Part shown: one piece after another, positions 15,436 to 23,882 of the stretch
Layout: every line of letters starts with the position of its first letter
Position numbering within the stretch: position 1 is the stretch's first letter
NCBI RefSeq assembly: GCF_021729865.1
Contig: NZ_CP063400.1
Location: 4,340,001 to 4,404,000, forward strand
Source: Hydrogenophaga sp. SL48
GTDB taxonomy: Bacteria; Pseudomonadota; Gammaproteobacteria; Burkholderiales; Burkholderiaceae_C
Direction of reading: 5' to 3'
Length of the DNA: 64,000 nucleotides
Made by a program: the position numbers and the translations under genes
Notes under the pieces: generated by a model
Database searches by the model: none
What the model was told of the DNA's origin: nothing
The model's input: the letters and a program-made list of their open reading frames with translations, nothing else

Positions 15436-17567
15436 AGCTTGTACTCCAGCGTGAGCGCGGCGGTGCGGGGCGCGCCGTAGATGGCGCCGTAGGTCACGGA
15501 CCGGATGTACTTTTTGTCGAGCAGGTTCTTGACGTTCAGGCGCAGCGTGGCCTTGTCGGTCAGTTCGTAGGCGGCGAAGGCGTCCACGAGCACGTAGGCG
15601 TCCTGGCTCGCTCCGGCCATCTTCGACACGGCGGACTGCCAGCGCAGGCCCGAACCCACGCGCAGCTTGGGCAGCGCACCGACCCGCGTGTCGGCGAGCA
15701 GCTTCAGCGTGCGTCGGGGGGTCCATTCGTAGATGTCATTGCCGTCCGGTCCCGTCAGCTTCATCGAGGTGAACCCGGCGGTGAGCTTGGTGTCGGCGCC
15801 GATCCGACCCGTGGCCTCGATCTCGAAGCCCCTGGTTTTCACGTCCCTGGGCTCGTAGTACGAGGCCTGGGCCACGGGGTCGAAGCCCGCTTCGGTGGCC
15901 AGGCCCTTCTGCTCGGCGCTGAAGACGGCGAAGGTGGTCAGCAGCTTGCGGTCAAGCCACTCGGCCTTGACGCCGACCTCGGTGTTGACGCCCTTCATGG
16001 GTTTCAGGAACGCGCCCTGGACGGTGCGCTGGTCCTGGGCCTGGAAGATGTCGGAGTAGGAGGCGTAGGCCAGCGCGTTCGACGTGAGGTCGTAGGTGGC
16101 ACCGACGTAGGGGCTCGCCTTCTGGGTGGTTTCGTTGTCGAGGTTGGTGCCGCCGCCGTAGATCGCGGTGCCGTCGCGCTTGAGGGTGATGGCATTGACG
16201 CCGAAGATGCCCTTGAGCTGGTCGGTCAGCTGCAGGCGGCCGGCGGCGTACAGGCGGGTGATGTTCTGGTCGCCGTCCGAGGCGACGGACTTGGCCCCCC
16301 ACGCCGGTTCGGCATAGACATCCCCCGCGTACGGGAAGGCCGGCAGCACCGGGAAGGTGGCGCCCGCGTAGGACTCGGTCAGGCTCTTCTGCTTCGAATG
16401 GCTCAGCCCGAACACGGCATCGTGCTGGCGGCCGAAGGCGTTGAAACGGCCCGTGACGTTGACATCCAGGATGTCGCTGCTGGAGGTGCTTTCGCTGCGG
16501 TAGGGCCAGCCGACCAGGCCGGTGTTGTCGGGGTTGAGGAAGCCCGTGAACGTGTAGGCGTAGAACAGCTTCGTGGCGTCGTCGCCCTCGGCGTGGTTGT
16601 AGGTGAGCTTGGCCTCCCAGTCGGGCGACAGCGCATGGGTGTACTCCACGAACGCGCTCTGCGTGCGGTTGTTCCAGCGCGCCCAGTCCTGCGAGGTCGA
16701 GGCCGAGACGTCGAATTCGGCCAGCGAGCCATCGGCGTACGGCAGGGTCAGCGAACCCCACATGGGCGAGCGCTGTTGGGCGTCCTGGTAGGTCAGGCCC
16801 AGGGCCAGGATGCCGTTGTCGCCGACCTGCCCTTCGACGATGCCGGAGATGGCGGTGCGCTGATTGCCCAGCCCGCGCAGGTACGAGTCTTTGTCTTCCT
16901 GCGCCACCACCAGCCGGCCGGCCCACTGGCCGTCTTTGGACAGCACCTTGTTGTAGTCCAGCGCCACCCGCTTCTGTCCGTGGGACCCGAGGGTGAACTG
17001 CGCCTCGCCGCCGTCCTTGTTGGTGGGGCGCTTGCGCACGTAGTTGATGGTGCCCGAGGCGTTGCCGACGCCGGTGAGCAGGCCGTTGGCGCCACGGATC
17101 AGCTCGATTTTTTCGAACAGGAAGGTGTCCAGCTGGCTTTCGGCGATGCCCCAGGCGTTGGTCATGCCCAGGCCGTCGACCTGGGTCAGCATGATGTCGA
17201 AGCCGCGGGCGCTGTAGGAGGTGCGGTTGGTTTCCCACTCGTCCACGGTGAGACCGGTGCCATAGCGCAGTGCGTCGTTGCTGTCGGTGGCGCCGAAGTC
17301 GCGCAGGGTGTCCTTGTCGATCGTGCTGATGGACTGCGGTGTGTCCTTGACCTCCATCGGCAGGTTGGTCGCGCCCTTGGACACGCGGTTCTCGCGCTTG
17401 GTCTTGATGACGACGGTGGCCAGCTCAGGCGCCTCGGTGTTGGAGGTGGCCGGCGCAGCGGTCTCGGCGGGCGCCGACTGGGCGTGTGCCGGCAGGGCGT
17501 GGAAGAGGCCACTGGCGAGCAGGGCGGCGGCGAAGGCGACGGGGTGGTGGCGAACGGGGTGGGTCAT
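15432..17567 (-). CDS. TonB-dependent siderophore receptor
   Basis: 711 residues with signal peptide (about 8-29, ending AHAQ). It has a TonB box region (ELATVVIKTKRE), a plug (LPMEVKDTPQSISTIDKDTL, then ELIRGANGLLTG and GTINYVRKRP) and a C-terminal barrel ending AALTLEYKL. There is no STN signalling domain, unlike the receptor at 8850. ATG 17567 is chosen because it precedes the signal peptide; the upstream open frame has no ATG. The Fur box at 17782 leaves a leader of about 200 bases. It probably heads the operon running to DUF3649, PepSY, DUF3325, fecI and fecR. Confidence 0.93.
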   Translation of the reverse strand: MTHPVRHHPVAFAAALLASGLFHALPAHAQSAPAETAAPATSNTEAPELATVVIKTKRENRVSKGATNLPMEVKDTPQSISTIDKDTLRDFGATDSNDALRYGTGLTVDEWETNRTSYSARGFDIMLTQVDGLGMTNAWGIAESQLDTFLFEKIELIRGANGLLTGVGNASGTINYVRKRPTNKDGGEAQFTLGSHGQKRVALDYNKVLSKDGQWAGRLVVAQEDKDSYLRGLGNQRTAISGIVEGQVGDNGILALGLTYQDAQQRSPMWGSLTLPYADGSLAEFDVSASTSQDWARWNNRTQSAFVEYTHALSPDWEAKLTYNHAEGDDATKLFYAYTFTGFLNPDNTGLVGWPYRSESTSSSDILDVNVTGRFNAFGRQHDAVFGLSHSKQKSLTESYAGATFPVLPAFPYAGDVYAEPAWGAKSVASDGDQNITRLYAAGRLQLTDQLKGIFGVNAITLKRDGTAIYGGGTNLDNETTQKASPYVGATYDLTSNALAYASYSDIFQAQDQRTVQGAFLKPMKGVNTEVGVKAEWLDRKLLTTFAVFSAEQKGLATEAGFDPVAQASYYEPRDVKTRGFEIEATGRIGADTKLTAGFTSMKLTGPDGNDIYEWTPRRTLKLLADTRVGALPKLRVGSGLRWQSAVSKMAGASQDAYVLVDAFAAYELTDKATLRLNVKNLLDKKYIRSVTYGAIYGAPRTAALTLEYKL

Positions 17568-17781
17568 GGGGTTGTCCGGTGGAGACGGGGCGTGAACGCG
17601 GGTGGGGCCAGCGCTGCCGGGGCGACGTTCGGGCTGTGGGTGTGCGGGGGCATGGTCCAGAGGCAGCAACGTGTCTTCGCAGCGAAGGAAGGGGTTGGCT
17701 GGCTCTGGACAGGGGATGGCGTGCGGCGCGCCACGGGTGGACGGGGCGCGCGCAAGCCCTGTCGGTGGCTGGCTGTAACGT

Positions 17782-17811
17782 AATGATAACAATTCTCAAT
17801 GAGATTGAGAA
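17782..17811 (-). promoter_or_regulatory. Fur box(es) of the TonB receptor operon
   Basis: AATGATAACAATTCTCAAT (17782-17800) overlaps a second half-site run reaching GAGATTGAGAA at 17811, as if two Fur dimers could bind side by side. It is the only plausible control site in the gap 17568-18008 for the minus-strand receptor. The 214 bases between it and the ATG at 17567 hold nothing else I can name. Confidence 0.7.
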
Positions 17812-17942
17812 CCTTTCGTGGATTCACTGATCGGCCGCGGCCCGATGCCCTGAAAGACGCCGTCCGGACGCTCTCCGAGGGGCGTGCGTTGACCTTGATC
17901 AAACCTGACGGTCGTCTGGCCATGAAAATCCGCTTGCGCCTC

Positions 17943-17962
17943 AAACGAGAATAGTTATCATT
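17943..17962 (+). promoter_or_regulatory. Fur box of the 18009 operon
   Basis: The core GAGAATAGTTATCATT at 17947-17962 resembles tandem GATAAT hexamers. It lies about 45 bases upstream of the start at 18009 and 130 bases from the divergent Fur site at 17782. Confidence 0.65.
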
Positions 17963-17963
17963 T

Positions 17964-17988
17964 AAACACTGGCAATCGGCCAGTGTTT
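17964..17988 (+). promoter_or_regulatory. Perfect 10-bp hairpin between Fur box and start codon
   Basis: AAACACTGGC / GCCAGTGTTT with a 5-base loop (AATCG). It begins one base after the Fur box and ends 8 bases before the ribosome site AAGGAG (17996-18001) of the gene at 18009. It could be an operator or an RNA hairpin in the leader. There is no T run, so it is not an ordinary terminator. Confidence 0.6.
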
Positions 17989-18008
17989 CACTTGCAAGGA
18001 GCGTCCTC

Positions 18009-18500
18009 ATGCCACAGCCATGTGTCGATACCGGTCTGGGTGGGCCGTTTGTGCCGCTCGCGGCCTTGCCCGGATGGACCCGGGCCATGCACCAGGCGAC
18101 CCGGGCGCAGTGCCTGGGCCAGGTGTCGCGCGCGACGGGCTGGTACCGCGAGGCGCTGGGGCTGGCGTTCGATCGGGTGGACACCGGGTGCACCGACAAC
18201 GAAGACGCGTGCCTGTGCGCGCTGGTGAGCAGCACGCTGTGCCTCTCGGGCCTGCAGGCGGACCAGGGCCAGCTGTCGCTGGCGGCGGCCACGCTGGCCG
18301 ACGCCCACACCGCGCTGGTCCGGCTGATGCTCGGTCCACCGCGCGCCAGCGCCTGGCGCAAGGCCGCCGTCCGGTACAGCCACGACACCCACGCGGCGCT
18401 GGTGCAGCACTGGGCCGCGCACGGACCCGACCCGGTGATCGAGGGCGCGCTGCGCGCGGGCTGCCTGGTGATGAACGCCGCGGCGCGCGCCGTTCACTGA
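18009..18500 (+). CDS. Hypothetical helical protein, Fur-boxed
   Basis: 163 residues, mostly helical, with no signal peptide. The cysteine-bearing stretch VDTGCTDNEDACLCALVSST stands out at residues 57-76, with LADAHTALVRLML further on. AAGGAG 7 bases upstream supports ATG 18009. The region resembles a helical-repeat arrangement (alanine-rich helices) but I cannot assign a family. It is followed after 8 bases by the DUF2325 gene, so the two form a Fur-controlled pair. Function unknown. Confidence 0.75.
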   Translation: MPQPCVDTGLGGPFVPLAALPGWTRAMHQATRAQCLGQVSRATGWYREALGLAFDRVDTGCTDNEDACLCALVSSTLCLSGLQADQGQLSLAAATLADAHTALVRLMLGPPRASAWRKAAVRYSHDTHAALVQHWAAHGPDPVIEGALRAGCLVMNAAARAVH

Positions 18501-18508
18501 GGCCGGCC

Positions 18509-19792
18509 ATGTGTGTGCACAAGAAGCCCTTTGAAGCCCCAGCGAACCCGGACACGCTCGTGAGCCGTTACGCCCTGCGGGACGGTGGCCCGTCACCCGC
18601 CGTCGGTGCCGCCGCGCCCGCGCGGCAGGGCTCCGCGCGCCGCAAGCTGTGGGAGCTGGGGGGCCACGCGCCCTGCCCGGTCACCGGCGTCTGCCTGCGC
18701 CTGCCCGAGTTGCAGAAGCTGGCGCGCAAGGCGGGCCTGGACGTGGCGGGGCTCAGCGAATACGAAACCCACATCGCGGTGGTGAGCGAGTGCCGGCGGC
18801 GCACCCCGCTGGCCGAGCTGGTGCAGCGCGAGCTCGACGACCGCCATGCGCTGTTCGTGCTGAAGTCGGCGAAACTGAAAACCACCGAGGCCCTGGCGCA
18901 ATGGTGGGACCAGAGCTGCATGGGCATGGACTGGGCGGGCGTGTTCTGGGCGGTGCTGACGCATCCGCGCTGCACCCCCGAGCTGGAATTTGCCGTGCTG
19001 GGGCAGGTGCACATGCTGCAGCACCAGGTGGGCATGGCCGCGCGGGTGGACCTGAGCCGCCTGCACGCGCTGGTGCAGGACAACCAGACGCTGGGTGACG
19101 ACCTGGCGCTGGCCCAGCAGCGCCTGCAGGCCACCGCGCTGGAGCTGGCGCAGCTCCGGGCGCAGCACGACGCGGAGCGGGGGCGCCTGCGCGGCGAACT
19201 GATCCGGGCGCACACCGCCCAGGCGCAGACCCAGGCGCAGTGCGAAGCACTGCAGCGGCAGGCGCCCGACCTGCCGCAGCGCCAGCGCCTGGCGGACGAG
19301 AACCGGCAGCTGATCGAACACAACCAGCAGCTGCGCCGCGCCCTGAGCCGCATGAACGAAGCCAGCCCCGCCACGCCGGAGTGGGTGGCGCCCACGGCCG
19401 CGACACCGGCGATGGCCAGCGGCACACCGTCGCCCGTGTCGCCCGACGCGGGCTGGGTCATCCACGACCGCTCGGTGCTGTGCGTGGGCGGGCGCACCCG
19501 CGTGATCCCGGTCTACCGCGAGCTGATCGAGGACAAGGGCGCGCGCTTCCTGCACCACGACGGCGGCGAAGAAGACAAGGCCGGGCAGCTCGGGCCGATG
19601 CTGCAATCGGCCGACCTGGTGATCTGCCAGGTGGGCTGCATCAGCCACAACGCCTACTGGCGCGTGAAGGAACACTGCAAGCGCCACGGCAAGCCCTGCC
19701 TGTTCGTGGAGACGCCCAGCCGCTCGGCGATGGAGCGTGTCCTGAGCGGCTGCGCCGCGGCACCCGAAACCCAGGAGGCCAGGCTGCCCTGA
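18509..19792 (+). CDS. DUF2325 domain protein
   Basis: 427 residues. Residues about 30-190 are a helical region with HAPCPVTGVCLRLPELQKLA at the front. Residues about 195-290 are a coiled coil (LAQQRLQATALELAQLRAQH and on). The C-terminal DUF2325 domain begins near residue 315 (SVLCVGGRTRVIPVYRELIE, then FLHHDGGEEDKAGQL) and ends with the conserved centre VICQVGCISHNAYW and C-KRHG-KPC. ATG 18509 follows the preceding stop by 8 bases. The domain has no agreed function; conserved Cys/His suggest metal or redox chemistry. Confidence 0.88.
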   Translation: MCVHKKPFEAPANPDTLVSRYALRDGGPSPAVGAAAPARQGSARRKLWELGGHAPCPVTGVCLRLPELQKLARKAGLDVAGLSEYETHIAVVSECRRRTPLAELVQRELDDRHALFVLKSAKLKTTEALAQWWDQSCMGMDWAGVFWAVLTHPRCTPELEFAVLGQVHMLQHQVGMAARVDLSRLHALVQDNQTLGDDLALAQQRLQATALELAQLRAQHDAERGRLRGELIRAHTAQAQTQAQCEALQRQAPDLPQRQRLADENRQLIEHNQQLRRALSRMNEASPATPEWVAPTAATPAMASGTPSPVSPDAGWVIHDRSVLCVGGRTRVIPVYRELIEDKGARFLHHDGGEEDKAGQLGPMLQSADLVICQVGCISHNAYWRVKEHCKRHGKPCLFVETPSRSAMERVLSGCAAAPETQEARLP

Positions 19793-19802
19793 GCGCCCGG
19801 CG

Positions 19803-20762
19803 TCAATCCACCGCGGTGATCTGCACCATCGGCTGCAGGCGCCGGATGTCGTCCAGGCTGCTGAGCCCGGTGCCGGCCGAGAGCAGCGCGGCCGAGCCGG
19901 CAGCGATGCCCCAGGTGAAGGCCTGCTCCAGCGGCAGGCCCTGCTGCAGGCCCCAGACCAGGCCGCCCACGAAGCTGTCGCCCGCGCCCACCGCGCTGGC
20001 CACGGGGATGTCCAGCGGTGGCGCGCGCCACATCGCCTCGCGCGTGACCAGCAGCGCGCCCAGGTGGCCCAAGGTCAGGGCCACCACCTCGGCCTGACCG
20101 TCCAGCACCAGCTGGCGCGCGGCGGCCTGCCAGTGCGCGGGCGTGTCCAGCGGACGGCCCGCCAGCTCGGTCAGTTCCTTGAGGTTGGGTTTGAACAGGT
20201 ACACGCCTTCGGCCAGGGCGGCGGTGAGCGCCGGGCCGGAGGTGTCGAGCACCATGCGCACCCCCTTGGCGCGGCACAGGCGGGCGAGCCGGGCGTAGAA
20301 GTCGGTGGGCACGCCCGGCGGCAGGCTGCCGCTGGCGACCAGCAGGTCGGGGAAGTCGGGCATCTGCGCCAGGTGGTCCAGGCAGGCCTGCCACTCGCTG
20401 TCCGTCAGGTGCGGGCCGGGCATGACGAAGCGGTATTCGGCGCCGGTGCTGTGTTCGTGCACGGTGAAGCTCACGCGCGTCTCGTCGGCGATGGGCAGGA
20501 ACACGCCGCTCAGGCCCTCGTCGCGCATGCGCCGCTCCAGCCACTGGCCCGAGGAGCCGCCGGTGGGGCAGAGCGCCGTGCACTGGCCGCCCAGACGGGT
20601 GAGCACGCGCGCCACGTTGATGCCGCCGCCGCCCGCGTCGTGCAGCGTGTCGCCGCAGCGCAGCTTGTGCGTGGGCACGACGCGCTCGGTCTCGGTCGCC
20701 AGATCGACCGCCGGGTTCATGGTGAGGCAGAGCACGCGCAGGGGTGGAATGGGGCTGTTCAT
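19803..20762 (-). CDS. pfkB: 6-phosphofructokinase 2 / PfkB-family sugar kinase
   Basis: 319 residues. It phosphorylates fructose 6-phosphate (or a related sugar phosphate) with ATP. Ribokinase-fold signatures are present: AGGGGINVARVLTRLGG near residue 45 and SAVGAGDSFVGGLVWGLQQG with the catalytic Asp near residue 265. KLRC before the GGGG motif and FVMPGPHLT resemble E. coli PfkB more than FruK or LacC. Last gene of a minus-strand run murU - pepP - MOSC - pfkB, 29 bases after the MOSC gene. Confidence 0.85.
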   Translation of the reverse strand: MNSPIPPLRVLCLTMNPAVDLATETERVVPTHKLRCGDTLHDAGGGGINVARVLTRLGGQCTALCPTGGSSGQWLERRMRDEGLSGVFLPIADETRVSFTVHEHSTGAEYRFVMPGPHLTDSEWQACLDHLAQMPDFPDLLVASGSLPPGVPTDFYARLARLCRAKGVRMVLDTSGPALTAALAEGVYLFKPNLKELTELAGRPLDTPAHWQAAARQLVLDGQAEVVALTLGHLGALLVTREAMWRAPPLDIPVASAVGAGDSFVGGLVWGLQQGLPLEQAFTWGIAAGSAALLSAGTGLSSLDDIRRLQPMVQITAVD

Positions 20763-20791
20763 GCCGCCATTCTGACCGCAGGGGCCGCGCG

Positions 20792-21367
20792 TCAGCGCAG
20801 GTGCTTGAACCGCTTGGCGGCGAAGGCCTCGCTCACCCGCAGGCCGCGGATGCCGGGCACGAGGGTGAACGGCTGGCCGGCCTCGATGGCGCCCGGCCGC
20901 ACCACCGCGAGGTAGAAGCCCGAGCACAGCTGCGCCATCATCAGCCGGCCCGCCGTCGCCAGCTCCATGACGGCGTTGAACTTGTAGCAGGGCTCGCGCG
21001 GCGCGGTCACGCGCAGCGCACAGCCGGGAAAGTGAAGCTCGTCGCCGATCCACACCTCGTGTTCCAGCAGGCCCTGGATGCTCAGGTTCTCGCCCATGAA
21101 GCCGGGCGGCAGGGGATCGTCAAACAGGTTCACGCCCGCTTCGCGCCGCTGGCCCTGCCAGAACGGCAGGTGCTCGACCGGGTAGGCGTAGACCGCCTTG
21201 TCCAGCCCGCCGTGCACCGTGGGGTCGGCCTGCTCGTCGCCGTGCAGGCCGAGCGGCCCGACCGCCACCGGGCCGGTCACCGGCGCTTTGCCGATGGCCG
21301 AGAGGAAGCTGCGTGGGCCGACGCGCAGGGGCCGCGCGCGGCCGGTGTTGACGCTCAGGACCCGCAA
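20792..21367 (-). CDS. MOSC domain protein (YiiM-like)
   Basis: 191 residues. MOSC proteins use a conserved cysteine to bind sulfur or molybdenum cofactor. The segments GLHGDEQADPTVHGGLDKAV, GENLSIQGL and TAPREPCYKFN, with the key cysteine, are all present. The start is TTG 21367, four bases past the pepP stop (21372). No ATG is available before the conserved VLSVNTG, so the TTG is real or the protein is shorter. Confidence 0.87.
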   Translation of the reverse strand: MRVLSVNTGRARPLRVGPRSFLSAIGKAPVTGPVAVGPLGLHGDEQADPTVHGGLDKAVYAYPVEHLPFWQGQRREAGVNLFDDPLPPGFMGENLSIQGLLEHEVWIGDELHFPGCALRVTAPREPCYKFNAVMELATAGRLMMAQLCSGFYLAVVRPGAIEAGQPFTLVPGIRGLRVSEAFAAKRFKHLR

Positions 21368-21371
21368 GGCC

Positions 21372-22769
21372 TCAGCCGCGCATCAGCGCTTCGATCTCGT
21401 CGGCATCCACCGGCACGCCGCGGCTGATGAGCTCGCAGCCGGTCTCGGTGACGATGGCGTCGTCTTCGATGCGGATGCCGATGTTCCAGAACGCTTCGGG
21501 CACGCCTTCCCCCGGGCGCACGTACAGGCCGGGCTCGATGGTGAGCACCATGCCCGGGCGCAGGATGCGGCTGGGGCGGTCCTTGATGGTTTCGCCGCTC
21601 AGCGGGTCCTTGCGTTCGTTCACCGTGCCCACCTCGCTGGGCTCCACGTAGCTGCCGCAGTCGTGCACGTCCATGCCCAGCCAGTGGCCGGTGCGGTGCA
21701 TGTAGAACGGGAAGTAGCTTCGGTTGGCGATCACGTCCTGCGCGCTGCCGACCTTGTTTGTGTCGAGCAGGCCGACGTCGAGCAGGCCCTGCGCGAGCAC
21801 GGCCACCGTGGCCTCGTGCGGATCGGTGAAGCGCGCGCCCGCTTTGGTGGCGGCCACGGCCGCGTCCTGCGAGGCGAGCACCAGGTCGTAGAGCGTGCGC
21901 TGCGGGCCGGTGAACGTGCCGTTGGCGGGGAAGGTGCGGGTGATGTCGCTGGCGTAGCCGTCGAGTTCACAACCTGCGTCGATCAGCACCAGCTCGCCGC
22001 TGCGGATGGGCGCGGCGTCGGCGCGGTAGTGCAACACGCAGGCGTTGGCCCCGGCCGCGACGATGCTGCCGTAGGCCGGGTACTGCGAGCCCTGCTGGCG
22101 GAACTCGTGCAGCAGCTCGGCGTCGAGGTGGTACTCGCGCACGTCCTGCCCGGCGCGCAGCATGGCCGCGCAACGCTGCATGGCGCGGACGTGGGCGCGC
22201 GCGCTGATCTGCGCGGCGCGCCGCATGGTGTCCTGCTCGTGGGCGTCCTTGATCAGGCGCATCTCGTCCAGCGGGCCACACAGGTCGCGCTGCTGTTCGG
22301 GGCAGAGCGCGCCGTAACGCACGCGGGCACGCACCGGCTGCAGCCAGCCGTTGATGCGGCTGTCCAGCCCCTGGTGCGTGGCGAAGGGGTACCAGACCAC
22401 GCTGCGGTTTTCCAGCAGCTTGGGCAGGCGCTGGTCCAGCTCGGCCACCGACAGCGCGGCCTGCACACCCAGCACCTCGGGCGCCGCGGCCGGTCCGAGG
22501 CGGATGCCGTCCCAGACCTCGCGCTCGGCGTCTTTCGGGTTGCAGAACAGCGTGCTCTCGCCCTCGGCCGTGATCACCAGCCAGGCGTTGGGTTCGGCGA
22601 AACCGGTCAGGTAATAAAAGTAGCTGTCGTGCCGGAACAGGAAGTCGCTGTCGCGGTTGCGCTGCTGCTCGGGCGCGGTGGGCACGATGGCGATGCCGCC
22701 AGGGCCTAGCTGTGCGGCCAGGCGAGCGCGGCGTTGGGCGTAGAGGGTGTGGGTGGTGTGTGCGTCCAT
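21372..22769 (-). CDS. pepP: Xaa-Pro aminopeptidase P
   Basis: 465 residues. It removes an N-terminal residue before proline, using two Mn ions in a creatinase/pita-bread domain. The C-terminal half has LIDAGCELDGYASDITRTFP (two Asp ligands), RTGHWLGMDVHD (His), LTIEPGLY (Glu) and IRIEDD (Glu). The N-terminal half (FRHDSYFYYLTGFAEPNAW) is the usual creatinase N domain. ATG 22769 matches the family start; the frame upstream runs through a repeat element. Confidence 0.95.
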   Translation of the reverse strand: MDAHTTHTLYAQRRARLAAQLGPGGIAIVPTAPEQQRNRDSDFLFRHDSYFYYLTGFAEPNAWLVITAEGESTLFCNPKDAEREVWDGIRLGPAAAPEVLGVQAALSVAELDQRLPKLLENRSVVWYPFATHQGLDSRINGWLQPVRARVRYGALCPEQQRDLCGPLDEMRLIKDAHEQDTMRRAAQISARAHVRAMQRCAAMLRAGQDVREYHLDAELLHEFRQQGSQYPAYGSIVAAGANACVLHYRADAAPIRSGELVLIDAGCELDGYASDITRTFPANGTFTGPQRTLYDLVLASQDAAVAATKAGARFTDPHEATVAVLAQGLLDVGLLDTNKVGSAQDVIANRSYFPFYMHRTGHWLGMDVHDCGSYVEPSEVGTVNERKDPLSGETIKDRPSRILRPGMVLTIEPGLYVRPGEGVPEAFWNIGIRIEDDAIVTETGCELISRGVPVDADEIEALMRG

Positions 22770-22830
22770 GGGACCATTCTCCGTGTTTTGCAACGACCCC
22801 GCAGTGCCACTGCCCGGTGCGCGACACCAG

Positions 22831-22992
22831 CCAAGGCATCCGCGGAACCGGCTTTGCCGGGCCGCTGGATGCGCCCCCTTGGGGGCTGAGGACCGCGGCT
22901 CCGAGCCTGCCTGCGCAGGCTTGGACGGGACGAAGAGGCATCGGCTCCGACGATGACGCGGCCTGCAAGGCACGCCGCAGGCGGCGCGGGGG
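22831..22992 (-). repeat. Three-hairpin intergenic element, copy 3 (with insertion)
   Basis: GGAACCGGCTTTGCCGGGCC and CCCCCTTGGGGG are as in other copies. The third hairpin GCCGCAGGCGGCGCGGGGG is displaced by about 90 extra bases that include GCCTGCGCAGGC. It ends 11 bases before the murU stop (23004) and fills the gap to the pepP start. Confidence 0.8.
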
Positions 22993-23003
22993 AGTCGCTG
23001 GCT

Positions 23004-23732
23004 TCAGCCCAGTTCCTGCAGCCGCTCGGGCGTGCCCACATCGGTCCAGGGCCCGGTGTACAGCTCGGCGCTCACGCGCCCGGCGTCCATGGCCCGGCGC
23101 AGCAGCGGGGCCAGCGGTGCGGCCGTGCCCTGGGGGTTGCCGGGCACGGTGTCGAACCAGGGCAATTCAAACAGGGCACGGCGGTAGAGGCCGATGGTGC
23201 TGTAGGTGAACTTCACCGGGGCCTCGTTCAGCGCCCGCCCGTCCTCGCTGAGGCCGAAGTCGCCCTCGGGGTTGTGCGTCGGGTTGGGCACCAGCCAGAG
23301 GTGGGCCAGCATGCCGCTGGCGACAAAGCGGTCCACGCTGGCCTGCGTGAACTGAAACGCTGGCGCGTACACGTCGCCGGCCAGCACCCAGAACACCTCG
23401 CCCAGCAGGGGCAGGGCGCGCGAGATACCGCCCGCGGTCTCCAGCGCATAGCCAAAGTCCTGACCCTCGTGCGAGAAACACAGCGCCGTGCCTTCATGCT
23501 GCTGCGGCCACGCCGAAAAGTGCGCCTCGATCTGTTCGCCCAGCCAGGCGGTGTTGATCACCATCTGGTGAAAGCCCCCGCGCGCCAGGGCGTCCATCGA
23601 CCACTGCATCAGCGGGCGCCCCTGAACCGGCAGCAAGGGCTTGGGGGTGGTGTCGGTGAGTGGACGCATGCGCATGCCCCGGCCGGCGGCCAGGATCATG
23701 GCGGGCGTGGGGGCAGGGTGGGAGAGGCTCAT
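23004..23732 (-). CDS. murU: N-acetylmuramate alpha-1-phosphate uridylyltransferase
   Basis: 242 residues. MurU makes UDP-MurNAc in cell-wall recycling. The nucleotidyltransferase signature is at the front (MILAAGRGMRMRPLTDTTPKPL) and a sugar-binding LAGDVYAP follows near residue 120. It ends with YTGPWTDVGTPERLQELG, the usual MurU tail. The pairing with pepP is common in Burkholderiales. A GlmU-type or RfbA-type function is less likely because of the short length. Confidence 0.88.
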   Translation of the reverse strand: MSLSHPAPTPAMILAAGRGMRMRPLTDTTPKPLLPVQGRPLMQWSMDALARGGFHQMVINTAWLGEQIEAHFSAWPQQHEGTALCFSHEGQDFGYALETAGGISRALPLLGEVFWVLAGDVYAPAFQFTQASVDRFVASGMLAHLWLVPNPTHNPEGDFGLSEDGRALNEAPVKFTYSTIGLYRRALFELPWFDTVPGNPQGTAAPLAPLLRRAMDAGRVSAELYTGPWTDVGTPERLQELG

Positions 23733-23882
23733 GGGCGGTGCGTTCGGTGGGCTCTGTCGACAAGATTATGGGACCGCTGCCGCCCGCGGCGCCGCGGGCT
23801 GGGGCACTGCGTTGCGCGGGGCCGATAAAATCAGGGGCTTCGCCTCCGCGACCCACCCCCGCCCCCACTCCACATCCTCCCC

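Noticed and set aside
17799..17954. HemP-like small haemin uptake protein
   Set aside because: The pattern is only loosely similar and lacks the family ending LILTK, so no name is given; kept as an uncertain small frame.
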